Positions 1 to 7,381 are shown, counted from the stretch's first letter. The stretch: 7,583 nt of DNA from Eubacterium sp. UBA3279 (GCA_002361775.1 DETV01000023.1:1-7583), one strand, 5' to 3'. Program-made: numbers and translations. The notes: generated by a model not told the origin, from the letters alone.

Positions 1-23
1 TACACACTTTATTTTACACCCTC
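1..23 (-). mobile_element. Probable insertion-sequence end (partial)
   Basis: Read on the minus strand, the sequence switches at position 23/24 from the solute-binding protein gene to GAGGGTGTAAAATAAAGTG followed by TGTA at the window edge. The switch falls exactly where the protein stops looking like its family: the family-like stretch ending in SDFT is followed by only two residues and a stop. The segment contains a repeated TACAC heptad (TACACAC and TACACCC, 14 bp apart on the plus strand). Ends rich in GTGTAAA/GTGTGTA are, from memory, typical of IS256-family elements, but the family is only a guess. No transposase is visible because the element would lie outside the window. A chance deletion or rearrangement junction is the alternative. 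Confidence 0.4.
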
Positions 24-1123
24 GTAAAGTCTGAGTAATCCTGGGAGATCTTTAACAGATTATCTTTTTTTGCTGTCATAGCAAGGATAATGTCTTTTGC
101 ATGTTCCGAATTATCTGTACCTGTTGCAACATGGATGTAAGATCCTCCCCAGTTGTATTCCTGCGGTGGGTTTGTTACTGCCCATACGCCGTCTTCTCCA
201 TCCCAGTTCGGTTTCAGTGTGAAATCAATACCCCATGCCGGGAAGAGGAATGCAAATACTTTGGACTGACTTCCCATTGCTTTGTTCCAGTCATCATTCC
301 ACTGACCTTTTACTGTCGGGTTTAAGTAACCTGCATCCAGCCATTCTTTTGAATCATTAATCCACTGCATGATCATTGGATCAACTGTAACCTTTGTGTC
401 TCCATCTTTTACCCATGAATCAGAAATGTTGTTTCCATAGAGACGGAATGTATCAGCATAAGAAGCAAATGCATAATATCCTTTCTGCTTCAGTTCTTCT
501 GCTGTCTGTTTCATAGTAGCCCAGTCTTTTACTTTTTCACCTACAGCAGTCGGATCGTCTGTTCCGAATATCTCTTTTGCAATATCACGACGGTAAACCA
601 TTGTTCCCGGACAGCACTGCCATGTAGATCCTCTCTGAACTCCGTCTGCATCAGATGCTGTTGTTCTTGTGAAGTCGTACTGATCTGCAAGATCTTTATC
701 TGGATCAATTCCAAGATCCTTCAGTGGCATTGCAGCGTCTGCTTCAGCATCTGTATATTTGTATACATAGTCTGTCTCTGACAGGAAGATATCTACTTTA
801 TCATCTGTATCAGCATCTGCCTGTTTCATAAGTGCCTCATCAAGTTTCTGCTGATAAACACCATCCTGATTTGGATTGATGATCCAGTGGATCTCTGTTC
901 CATCTTTCAATGTTGTAACAGTTCCATCTTTGGATGTTGACTCAACTTCAGGATATACAGCTTCCAGTCTCTCACGGAACTCATCATTCCAAGAATAAAT
1001 GTTAATTACCTTTCCTTCTTCTGTACTGGCCTCTCCGCCATTTCCCCCTTTGCTTCCACATCCGGCAAGTGATCCAAAAGCAACTACTGTTGCCATAAGA
1101 ATCGCAACAACTCTCTTTTTCAT
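14..1123 (-). CDS. Sugar ABC transporter solute-binding lipoprotein, C-terminally truncated
   Basis: This is an extracellular family 1-type solute-binding protein of a carbohydrate ABC importer, tethered to the outer face of the membrane. Residues 1-21 form a lipoprotein signal peptide (MKKR, then a hydrophobic stretch) ending in the lipobox LAGC, with Cys22 the lipidated residue. A Gly/Ser/Glu-rich linker reaches about residue 38, and the two-lobe binding domain begins at VINIYSWND. Trp- and Tyr-rich segments (QWNDDWNKAMGSQ around 274-286, PAWGIDF around 295-301, YNWGGSYIH around 323-331) look like sugar-stacking regions. The start is supported by GGAGG at 1132-1136, 8 nt before the ATG. At 369 aa the protein is shorter than the roughly 430-450 aa I expect. 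Homology-like sequence stops at Thr367, and Arg-Val-stop comes from the foreign end at 1-23. Two permease genes usually follow such a gene and would lie beyond the junction. Substrate is inferred from the GH94 neighbours to be a beta-linked oligosaccharide. The truncated protein may be non-functional, so it could be listed as a pseudogene. Confidence 0.85.
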   Translation of the reverse strand: MKKRVVAILMATVVAFGSLAGCGSKGGNGGEASTEEGKVINIYSWNDEFRERLEAVYPEVESTSKDGTVTTLKDGTEIHWIINPNQDGVYQQKLDEALMKQADADTDDKVDIFLSETDYVYKYTDAEADAAMPLKDLGIDPDKDLADQYDFTRTTASDADGVQRGSTWQCCPGTMVYRRDIAKEIFGTDDPTAVGEKVKDWATMKQTAEELKQKGYYAFASYADTFRLYGNNISDSWVKDGDTKVTVDPMIMQWINDSKEWLDAGYLNPTVKGQWNDDWNKAMGSQSKVFAFLFPAWGIDFTLKPNWDGEDGVWAVTNPPQEYNWGGSYIHVATGTDNSEHAKDIILAMTAKKDNLLKISQDYSDFTRV

Positions 1124-1201
1124 TTATAAATCCTCCTTTATCTAAGCACTCTGCTATGCTTTTCTTGTTGTTGAACTAAATATACCATCTTTTTTCCTCC
1201 G

Positions 1202-1231
1202 ATTATATTATTTATCTTAACAAAATGTCAA
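1202..1231 (-). promoter_or_regulatory. Sigma-A promoter of the solute-binding protein gene
   Basis: On the minus strand there is a perfect TTGACA (1226-1231), an 18-bp spacer and a perfect TATAAT (1202-1207). Transcription would start near 1195, leaving a leader of about 70 nt before the ATG at 1123. The -35 box lies inside the 21-bp motif shared with the GH94 operon promoter, which suggests that a regulator contacts or competes with RNA polymerase here. Confidence 0.75.
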
Positions 1232-1245
1232 ATTCGTGTCATAAT
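1217..1245 (+). promoter_or_regulatory. Possible promoter of the AraC regulator gene
   Basis: On the plus strand TTAACA (1217-1222), a 17-bp spacer and CATAAT (1240-1245) give a plausible sigma-A promoter facing the regulator gene. It overlaps the divergent binding-protein promoter, and the shared operator motif occupies its spacer, an arrangement suited to autoregulation. The weakness is that the start site would fall near 1252, leaving a leader of only about 13 nt with the ribosome binding site almost at the 5' end. A promoter further upstream remains possible. Confidence 0.35.
1222..1242. promoter_or_regulatory. Operator-like 21-bp motif, copy 1
   Basis: This matches 7372-7392 at 19 of 21 positions, with the core TCAAATTCGTG identical (minus strand CACGAATTTGA). 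In this copy TGTCA occurs twice (1226-1230 and 1237-1241) exactly 11 bp apart, one helical turn. That fits the way the two helix-turn-helix units of AraC-family proteins contact successive major grooves. It covers the -35 box of the minus-strand promoter. Binding by the adjacent regulator is inference. Confidence 0.6.
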
Positions 1246-1264
1246 ATAAAAAAGGAGGTTTTTT

Positions 1265-2005
1265 ATGACTTTATCTAATGAATGGTACAATACAGAACTC
1301 GAAAACAGCGAATTAGAAACTCTTCACAGATCACCAACTGTAGAATATTCTTTCTATGATGCTGTACGCTCCGGCGACATGGAAGCAGTCATTAAAAACT
1401 GTTCCGAAGATGAATTTATTCGCCTGGAAGGAACGGGTGTTCTATCCCGTAATGCGCTTACTAATATAAAATACCATTTTGTTGTCACCACTGCAATGTT
1501 GACCCGTTATTGTATCGACGGTGGGCTCGAACCAGAGCAGGCTTACAGGCTCAGTGACTTCTATATTCTGAAGATGGATTCCTGCACAACGATCCGTCAG
1601 GTTGCAGATCTTCACCATGAGATGGCAAAGGATTTTACAGGTAAGATGATTCTTCAGAAAAAAAGTTCCATTTTATCAAAACCCGTTATGCAATGTGTTG
1701 ATTATATTTACAGTCACATAACAGAAAGAATCACGATTCAGGTTCTTGCTGACCACACCGGACTTTCCACGAATTATCTTTCACGCATTTTCAAGCAGAA
1801 TCTGGGAGTCTCTGTCAGCGATTATATCCGTGAACAGAAAATAGAAAAAGCAACTCATCTGCTGCGATACTCAAACAAATCAATTGTAGATATCGCAAAT
1901 TATCTTGCATTTTCTTCACAGAGTCACTTCATCCAGACATTCGAGAACTTTACCGGGCTCACTCCAAAGAAGTACCGGGACAAATACTATAAAAGCATGT
2001 GGTAA
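1265..2005 (+). CDS. AraC-family transcriptional regulator
   Basis: This is a cytoplasmic DNA-binding regulator of 246 aa. The C-terminal third (about 140-240) is a standard AraC/XylS domain. The first helix-turn-helix is around 155-177 (ITIQVLADHTGLSTNYLSRI), a linker carries YIREQKIEKATHLL, and the second helix-turn-helix around 206-230 carries SIVDIANYLAFSSQSHF, then TGLTPKKYR. These match the family signature closely. The first 135 residues are not a recognisable cupin arm. They contain an alpha-helical stretch (ALTNIKYHFVVTTAMLTR, then EGG-like DGGLEPEQAYRLSD) seen in YesN-like regulators of Firmicutes, so the effector site is unknown. The start is set by AAAGGAGG at 1251-1258, 6 nt before the ATG. 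The gene lies between the binding-protein gene (divergent) and the phosphorylase operon (convergent), and a shared motif lies at both of their promoters. It is therefore probably the local activator responding to the imported sugar or its phosphorylysis product. Confidence 0.92.
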   Translation: MTLSNEWYNTELENSELETLHRSPTVEYSFYDAVRSGDMEAVIKNCSEDEFIRLEGTGVLSRNALTNIKYHFVVTTAMLTRYCIDGGLEPEQAYRLSDFYILKMDSCTTIRQVADLHHEMAKDFTGKMILQKKSSILSKPVMQCVDYIYSHITERITIQVLADHTGLSTNYLSRIFKQNLGVSVSDYIREQKIEKATHLLRYSNKSIVDIANYLAFSSQSHFIQTFENFTGLTPKKYRDKYYKSMW

Positions 2006-2051
2006 AATCAGATTTCTTCACAGAAGAATTCGCAGATTTTCCCACAAAAAG

Positions 2052-2089
2052 TACTGTCAGAAAGCAATTCTCTTTCTGACAGTATTTTT
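2052..2089. terminator. Bidirectional rho-independent terminator
   Basis: A perfect 13-bp stem (TACTGTCAGAAAG at 2052-2064 with its complement at 2072-2084) closes a 7-nt loop. On the plus strand it is followed by TTTTT (2085-2089) and a second T-run at 2093-2099, so it ends the regulator transcript. On the minus strand the same hairpin is followed by ACTTTTTG, so it also serves the phosphorylase operon, whose last gene stops at 2110. The position between two convergent genes fits exactly. Confidence 0.93.
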
Positions 2090-2109
2090 ATCTTTTTTTA
2101 ATCTGTCGA

Positions 2110-4809
2110 TTATACTAATTCAATTTCAATCTTATGTGTCTCTTTCACTGAAAGCATCTGAATCTCTCTCTTTGAAAGTATTGTACACCTTTCAGCTGTT
2201 ATTTCTAATGCTTTTCCATCGCAAGCTGCTTTCTGGATCTTCAACTGATCAAATTCTTTCTTTTCTTTATTATAGAATATAATCTCAAAGTTCCTTCCGG
2301 CAAATGTCATCTTAAGTACTGCTTTTCCATCCTGATTATACTGTTCCGGCATAAGTGCAGGTGCGATCTTCAAGTCACCGCAATCTCCTTTCACCCCAAA
2401 CATTTCTGTGATCATGGTAAGCATATACCAGCTTGCAGCGCCTGTCAGATATGCATAGAGACCTCTTCCCTGATTATCAAAATATTCCGGAAGTCCAGGA
2501 TACATCTTACTGTTATCAAATTCCATTGCTGCATCTAAAAGTGCCTGAAGTACTTTATTTCCTTCTTTTGCAAATCCTCTCTGGTACAATGCATTTGAGT
2601 ACATAACAGCCATGTGTGAGAACACTGCTCCATTCTCTTTCTCACCATAAGCAAATCCAAACATTCTTCCAAGATCAAATTTTTCCTCATGGAAGTTTGT
2701 GTTCAAACGGTATCCGCCGGCTTTCTGATCATAAAGATACTTGTCTGCACTCCTGCAGATAGATTCCACCTGATCTTCTGTTGCCGTTCCACTCATAATG
2801 GCAAATACTTGTCCGGTCAGCATCATTCTCACGCTTTCATCCATAACGCCTTCTACTTTTCTGCCATGGTTATCATAATAGCCATTAAACCAGCCATCTT
2901 CTCCATCCTTCACCCATTCGTTGGCACGGATGTTTTTCATCATCCAGTCTGCTTTTCCCTCAAGATTAGCCGCAAGTTGATCCAATCTTACAACAATTGT
3001 GTCTCCACTGATATTATGTTCACATTTCTTTGCGTATCCTGCAAGGAGTGCCTGCTTACGTGCTGCATCTTCATACAGTTCCACGCTTCCTGCAAGAAGA
3101 TCTTCCATCTCATGTGCAATTTCAATCTTGCTGCTTCCACTGATTTCTTCCAACTGACGGAGTGTTTTTGCAATATTTCTCAAATTTCCGGCATAAGCAC
3201 AGGTAAATGCAACACTTTCACCCTTCTCCCATGCCATGTCCAGTGCATCATTCCAGTCGGCACCATGAAGACGCATTTCATTATGCTCTCCTACATCATA
3301 GAACGCACACAAATTCTGTAAAAGAATATGCTCCAAAACTGTTCCGAAATAAATGTGGTCTCTTTCTGTTTTCTGCTTCTGTCCATATTCGCTGTTCCAA
3401 AACTTATCATGTGCAGTACCTCTCATAGACTGCAAATCTTTAAAATACGGAACCTTTTCAAACAGAACCTCCATATCTCCTGTCTGATCCAGATACAGAC
3501 GAGTCGTTACAAATGGCCAGAATGCATGATCCATCCAGACACGTGTAATATTGTTTCTGTCTGCAATAAACTCACCCTGCTTATTTCCGATGATTGTCGC
3601 ATTTGTTCCATCAATTCTTACTCCGCCATAATTATCCACGATCATCTGACGGACGTTTGAAGGATCCATAATCAGAAGTGCAAGGCAATCCTGCCAGAGA
3701 TCTCTCCAGCCTCTTCCTCCTTTTCCATAATCGTGATATGGAAGGAAGGAACATCCATAAATTCTTCTTAAAATTGGCTGGAAGCAAATCCACTTCAGAT
3801 AATTGTCTGTAGCTTCATCACCGGTTTCAAACTCTACATTTACTTTTTCTGTCCAATACTTTTTCACTTTGGCAAGCTCGTTTTCCGCTTGCTCCTTCGT
3901 ACCAAATAAAGTACAGATTTTTGAAATGGAAGCCTTTTCTCCCGTTGCTCCAGCAAGAACAACATACTCTATTGATTCATTTGCTTTTAATTTTCTGCGT
4001 TCAAACCTGAATGCTCCAACAGCCTCTTTCCCCTCCAGATGGCAGCCTGCGGTACATCCCGTTTTTTCTACACGTACTGCTTCCGGAATCAGGAAAGAAC
4101 CTCCCTCTCCAATAAAGCTTTCAACAGTCGGATAAAACTCCTTCGGGGCATTTCCTTCTGCTGTAAAACCATATACAAAATAAGTCGTATCATTTTTCTG
4201 ATGTCCACGCTCATCAAAGGATAATACCGGTGTAACTTCTACGCCACATTCTTTCGTGTCGATTCTGTGAAGAAGTGATGTAACATGTCTGTGGTCGCGG
4301 ATATTATCTGCGCTTCTTCCATAAACCGGAATGGCAACGATCGGTGTTACTTCCTGTTCTTCTTCCGAAAGATTTGTAATCTTGATCAGCTGGATCTCTG
4401 TTGTGCCATCAATAGAAACAAAGGATGTGATTTCTGACTGAAGATCATATTTTTTTGAAGTTCTTGTCAACTTCTGCCACATCATTCCTGCTTCCAGAGT
4501 GCTTTCATCCTGTCTGTCTGTATATTTATCAAACTCCTGCTCCGCTGAAACTCCACATGCTGACCAGTAGCCTTTTCCTTCTACCCGACACCAGAAATTT
4601 CTGGTGCCACGGTTATTGTGAAGGTTTTCAATGCTGACAGGTTCGAGAAGGAAATGATTCTGGTCCGTTTTACTATCTCCCCCCAAAGTTGGTGTAATAC
4701 TGGATTTCAGACCTTCTTCTCCTGCCATTGGTAAGTAAAGTCCACTATAATTTTCCGGATTTGTAATCGTAAATGTTCCGTTTTTATCTGTAAAATTGAT
4801 TTTTCTCAT
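2110..4809 (-). CDS. GH94 glycoside phosphorylase, laminaribiose phosphorylase-like
   Basis: This is an intracellular inverting phosphorylase of family GH94 (899 aa, no signal peptide), expected to convert a beta-linked disaccharide plus phosphate into alpha-sugar 1-phosphate and a free sugar. The N-terminal beta-sandwich (about 1-320) includes the segment TDQNHFLLEP and LHNNRGTRNFW (residues 48-73), which I associate with the roughly 900-aa laminaribiose phosphorylase group. The (alpha/alpha)6 barrel follows with GRGWRDLWQD (365-374) and GADWND (516-521). By analogy with chitobiose phosphorylase Asp492, the second Asp of DWND (Asp521) is the general acid. FSH (His732) and LTG (Thr789-Gly790) fit the phosphate-binding positions, and a C-terminal beta region closes the protein. 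The start follows a GAGG ribosome site 8 nt upstream, 22 nt after the stop of the upstream phosphorylase gene, so the two are co-transcribed. GH94 membership is firm; the beta-1,3 specificity is inference. Other beta-glucobioses or related disaccharides are possible. Confidence 0.9.
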   Translation of the reverse strand: MRKINFTDKNGTFTITNPENYSGLYLPMAGEEGLKSSITPTLGGDSKTDQNHFLLEPVSIENLHNNRGTRNFWCRVEGKGYWSACGVSAEQEFDKYTDRQDESTLEAGMMWQKLTRTSKKYDLQSEITSFVSIDGTTEIQLIKITNLSEEEQEVTPIVAIPVYGRSADNIRDHRHVTSLLHRIDTKECGVEVTPVLSFDERGHQKNDTTYFVYGFTAEGNAPKEFYPTVESFIGEGGSFLIPEAVRVEKTGCTAGCHLEGKEAVGAFRFERRKLKANESIEYVVLAGATGEKASISKICTLFGTKEQAENELAKVKKYWTEKVNVEFETGDEATDNYLKWICFQPILRRIYGCSFLPYHDYGKGGRGWRDLWQDCLALLIMDPSNVRQMIVDNYGGVRIDGTNATIIGNKQGEFIADRNNITRVWMDHAFWPFVTTRLYLDQTGDMEVLFEKVPYFKDLQSMRGTAHDKFWNSEYGQKQKTERDHIYFGTVLEHILLQNLCAFYDVGEHNEMRLHGADWNDALDMAWEKGESVAFTCAYAGNLRNIAKTLRQLEEISGSSKIEIAHEMEDLLAGSVELYEDAARKQALLAGYAKKCEHNISGDTIVVRLDQLAANLEGKADWMMKNIRANEWVKDGEDGWFNGYYDNHGRKVEGVMDESVRMMLTGQVFAIMSGTATEDQVESICRSADKYLYDQKAGGYRLNTNFHEEKFDLGRMFGFAYGEKENGAVFSHMAVMYSNALYQRGFAKEGNKVLQALLDAAMEFDNSKMYPGLPEYFDNQGRGLYAYLTGAASWYMLTMITEMFGVKGDCGDLKIAPALMPEQYNQDGKAVLKMTFAGRNFEIIFYNKEKKEFDQLKIQKAACDGKALEITAERCTILSKREIQMLSVKETHKIEIELV

Positions 4810-4831
4810 GTCCAGTCCCTCGTCATTTCAT

Positions 4832-7246
4832 TTAAGAAAGGAATAATTCTACCTCTGTTGTCTTTGTTAACTTCTCCTGTGGAATATAATTATCTTTCAT
4901 TTGTTCTCCATTTACGAAAAGTTTTTCACATCCTGACTCTGCATGCCCCGGATTTTTCACAACGATATGTAAATGTGAACCTCTGAAATCTTTTTCGATT
5001 TCAAATTCCTCCCACTCTTTCGGTACTGACGGAGCAATCTTCAGTCCATAGAAGTCTGGCCGCATTCCGAGAATTCCTTCTACACATCCCACCATAACCG
5101 TAGATGCTGTTCCTGTCAGCCAGTGTACATGAGAACGGCCGAAGTTCGGGCTGTGTTTTCCTTCTGTAAACTGTCCATAGCAGTATGGTTCAAGTCTTCT
5201 GATCTCTGCACGATTATTCTGTGCAGCCGGTGCATTTTCAATAAAATAGTTAAATGCTCTCTCTCCGTGTCCACGAAGCGCCTCTGCAAGAATGATCCAT
5301 CCCTGAGACTGTGAGAAAATTCCTGCATTTTCCTTTGTTCCGGCATTGTAGATCACAGCCAGTGCACCTTCAAATGCATGTGCATGATACGGAGGATCCA
5401 TCAGGATTGCACCATATTCTGTATTCAGTTTGTCATATACATTCTGAAGTGCAAGATCTGCCTGCGCTTCATTTGCAAGCCCACTGATCACAGACCAGCT
5501 CTGTGGGTTCAGCCACATATTTGCCTCCGGATCTGTGCGCTGTCCGATCACTTCACCATCCTCTGTGAAGCCACGGATAAAGCGGTCTTCGTTCCAACAG
5601 AGATCCTGGATCAGTTTTTCCAGCTTCTTCTGATTTTCCTCCAGATAATTCAGATATTCTGTGTCTTTCTTATACTCAGCAAATTCCTTCAAAATTGTCA
5701 TTGCATAGTAGAACTGTAATGCAACGAAGGTTGACTCTCCATCTTTTCCGAGTCTTAAGCAGTCATTCCAGTCAGCATAAAGGCCTGCCGGCATACCATG
5801 CTTTCCAAGATGATTCATGGAGAAATCTACTGCACGTTTTAAATGCTCGTACACGGTACCTTCTTCTTTATTTGCAAACGGAATCACTTCATCGATAAAT
5901 TCCAGATTTCCCGTCTCGGAAATGTATTTGTATACTGTCGGGAACAGCCACAGCGCATCATCTGCACGATAAGCCGGGTGTCCTGTCTCCTGCACATAAG
6001 AAGCATCATCCGGTGTATCCTCATGTCCCGGATTGTGTGTGAATTTTACAAGTGGAAGTCCTCCACCATTATTTACTTGTGCAGAAAGCATGAAGCGGAT
6101 CTTCTCTACTGCCATCTCCGGTGCCAGATGGATCACACCCTGGATATCCTGTACTGTGTCACGATAACCGTATCCATTTCTCAGTCCACAATATGTAAAG
6201 GATGCAGCACGTGACCAGATAAATGTCATAAAGCAGTTATATGCATTCCATGTATTGATCATTATATTAAATTCTTCGCTTGGTGTCTTCACCTGGAAAT
6301 GGGACAGATGTCCATGCCAGTACTGGATTAATTCTTCCAGTTCATTTCTGCAGATTGTTTCACAATCCTCATAATGAGACACGATTGTTTCTGCATCAGC
6401 ATCTTCTTTCATACCAACAAGAAATGCTATTTCTTTTGTCTCTCCCGGATATAAAGTCAGGATTGTAGATAATGCTCCACATCCATTTTCATTATAATTT
6501 CCTTCACAATTTAAAATACCATCTTCCACTCCGACCGGATTGTTGTATCCATGATATCTTCCAAGGAAACCTTCCCTGCTTCCACACCAGGAATCAACCT
6601 TTGCACCTGCAAGTCCGAAGAAACGGTCAACAACGATCTTGTCATCCACATCTTTTCCATCTTCCAGCTGATCCAGATTGGCATGGATCAGCTGCCGTAC
6701 ACGGTTTCCACGGAACACTGTTCTTGTAATGAACTGAGAGTACTGAAGATTTACCTGATCCTGCTCGTAATTGCTGTTGTTTGTAAATTCTGCATAGCCT
6801 GTTACATTGATCTTGCGCATGCGATCCGAGGTATTTGTCACTGCAAGATTCCACACTTCATAAGACTGATTCAGCGGAACATAGTATCTTACTTCTGAAT
6901 GGATCTGGCTATAATCAGCCATCATCTTTGTGTATGCTGTACCATGATGACATTCGCTCTTATAAGAATTCAGATCTTTTCCTACCGGCTGCCAGGAAGC
7001 TGACCAATAATCTTCACTCTCCTGATCTCTTAAGTAGATATATCTTCCCGGCTGGTCAAACTGATTGAAGATATATCTTAAAATTCTTCCGTTCGCTCCT
7101 GATTTTGCAAAGCTATATCCACCTGCATTATTAGAAATAATTGCTCCATATTCTGGAGATCCAAGATAGTTCACCCAAGGTGCCGGTGTATCCGGTCTTG
7201 TGATCACATATTCTTTTTTCGATTCGTCAAAAAAACCATATTTCAT
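4832..7246 (-). CDS. GH94 glycoside phosphorylase, cellobiose/chitobiose phosphorylase-like
   Basis: This is a cytoplasmic inverting phosphorylase of family GH94 (804 aa, the usual length for cellobiose and N,N'-diacetylchitobiose phosphorylases, with no signal peptide). The N-terminus (MKYGFFDESKKEYVITRPDT, PAPWVNYLG) follows the pattern of both enzymes. The beta-sandwich runs to about 310. The barrel then shows RNGYGYRDTVQD (356-367; Arg356 and Arg362 match phosphate-site arginines), YADWNDC (490-496; Asp495 the predicted general acid) and WLTGTAS (709-715; Thr711-Gly712 phosphate loop). The odd point is that the phosphate-contacting His expected in the F-S/C-H motif is Gln646 here (IFSQSQGW). 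The PAAQNNRAEIRRLEPY stretch (673-688) also differs from classic cellobiose phosphorylases and recalls cellobionate-phosphorylase-like members. The start is fixed by AGGAG at 7257-7261, 10 nt before the ATG. It is the first gene of a two-gene operon with the 899-aa GH94 gene. Family is secure; the exact disaccharide is not. Confidence 0.9.
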   Translation of the reverse strand: MKYGFFDESKKEYVITRPDTPAPWVNYLGSPEYGAIISNNAGGYSFAKSGANGRILRYIFNQFDQPGRYIYLRDQESEDYWSASWQPVGKDLNSYKSECHHGTAYTKMMADYSQIHSEVRYYVPLNQSYEVWNLAVTNTSDRMRKINVTGYAEFTNNSNYEQDQVNLQYSQFITRTVFRGNRVRQLIHANLDQLEDGKDVDDKIVVDRFFGLAGAKVDSWCGSREGFLGRYHGYNNPVGVEDGILNCEGNYNENGCGALSTILTLYPGETKEIAFLVGMKEDADAETIVSHYEDCETICRNELEELIQYWHGHLSHFQVKTPSEEFNIMINTWNAYNCFMTFIWSRAASFTYCGLRNGYGYRDTVQDIQGVIHLAPEMAVEKIRFMLSAQVNNGGGLPLVKFTHNPGHEDTPDDASYVQETGHPAYRADDALWLFPTVYKYISETGNLEFIDEVIPFANKEEGTVYEHLKRAVDFSMNHLGKHGMPAGLYADWNDCLRLGKDGESTFVALQFYYAMTILKEFAEYKKDTEYLNYLEENQKKLEKLIQDLCWNEDRFIRGFTEDGEVIGQRTDPEANMWLNPQSWSVISGLANEAQADLALQNVYDKLNTEYGAILMDPPYHAHAFEGALAVIYNAGTKENAGIFSQSQGWIILAEALRGHGERAFNYFIENAPAAQNNRAEIRRLEPYCYGQFTEGKHSPNFGRSHVHWLTGTASTVMVGCVEGILGMRPDFYGLKIAPSVPKEWEEFEIEKDFRGSHLHIVVKNPGHAESGCEKLFVNGEQMKDNYIPQEKLTKTTEVELFLS

Positions 7247-7280
7247 ACTTCACATTCTCCTATCACACTTATTATAAACA

Positions 7281-7309
7281 AATTGCAGCCATTCCTACTA
7301 TCTGCAATT
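7281..7309 (-). promoter_or_regulatory. Inverted repeat in the GH94 operon leader
   Basis: AATTGCAG (7281-7288) and its perfect complement CTGCAATT (7302-7309) flank a 13-nt spacer, with half-sites 21 bp apart, two helical turns. It sits between the predicted transcription start (near 7345) and the ribosome site (7257-7261). It could be a dimer-bound operator acting as a roadblock, or a modest mRNA leader hairpin. No T-run follows, so it is not a terminator. A TATAAT on the minus strand (7271-7276) lies just downstream but has no matching -35 box. Confidence 0.4.
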
Positions 7310-7351
7310 CTATCTTTACTGTGATAAAAGAATATCAAATCAGAACACATT

Positions 7352-7381
7352 AATATACAAAATAAGAACTTAAAATATCAA
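7352..7381 (-). promoter_or_regulatory. Sigma-A promoter of the GH94 operon
   Basis: The minus strand shows TTGATA (7376-7381), an 18-bp spacer and TATATT (7352-7357), one mismatch from consensus in each box. The predicted start near 7345 gives a leader of about 100 nt. The spacer length and the position of the shared 21-bp motif over the -35 box are identical to the binding-protein promoter at 1202-1231, so the two promoters are probably co-regulated. Confidence 0.65.

Noticed and set aside
1138..1188. A 16-residue upstream ORF (MVYLVQQQEKHSRVLR) on the minus strand, with GGAGG 7 nt before its ATG and its stop overlapping the ribosome site of the binding-protein gene.
   Set aside because: The predicted transcription start from the consensus promoter is near 1195, so the GGAGG at 1196-1200 would not be in the mRNA and the ATG would lie about 7 nt from the 5' end. 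It becomes interesting only if a start further upstream is found.
1265..2005. The possibility of a CRISPR, toxin-antitoxin, phage or RNA-gene system in the window.
   Set aside because: No spaced repeat array, small gene pair, phage gene, tRNA or rRNA signature was seen. The genes form an ordinary sugar-utilisation locus.
2689..3321. A 210-codon plus-strand ORF opposite the 899-aa phosphorylase gene.
   Set aside because: It is rich in Cys, His, Ile and Phe with no domain pattern or ribosome site, as expected for the complement of a coding strand. The minus-strand frame has clear GH94 motifs throughout.
5843..6214. Plus-strand ORFs of 60-125 codons opposite the 804-aa phosphorylase gene.
   Set aside because: These are antisense shadows of a well-supported gene, with no ribosome sites, biased composition and no recognisable motifs.
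7271..7276. TATAAT on the minus strand close to the 804-aa gene as an alternative promoter.
   Set aside because: No -35-like hexamer lies 16-19 bp upstream, and the nearest TTGCAG is 25 bp away. The promoter at 7352-7381 has both boxes and the shared operator.
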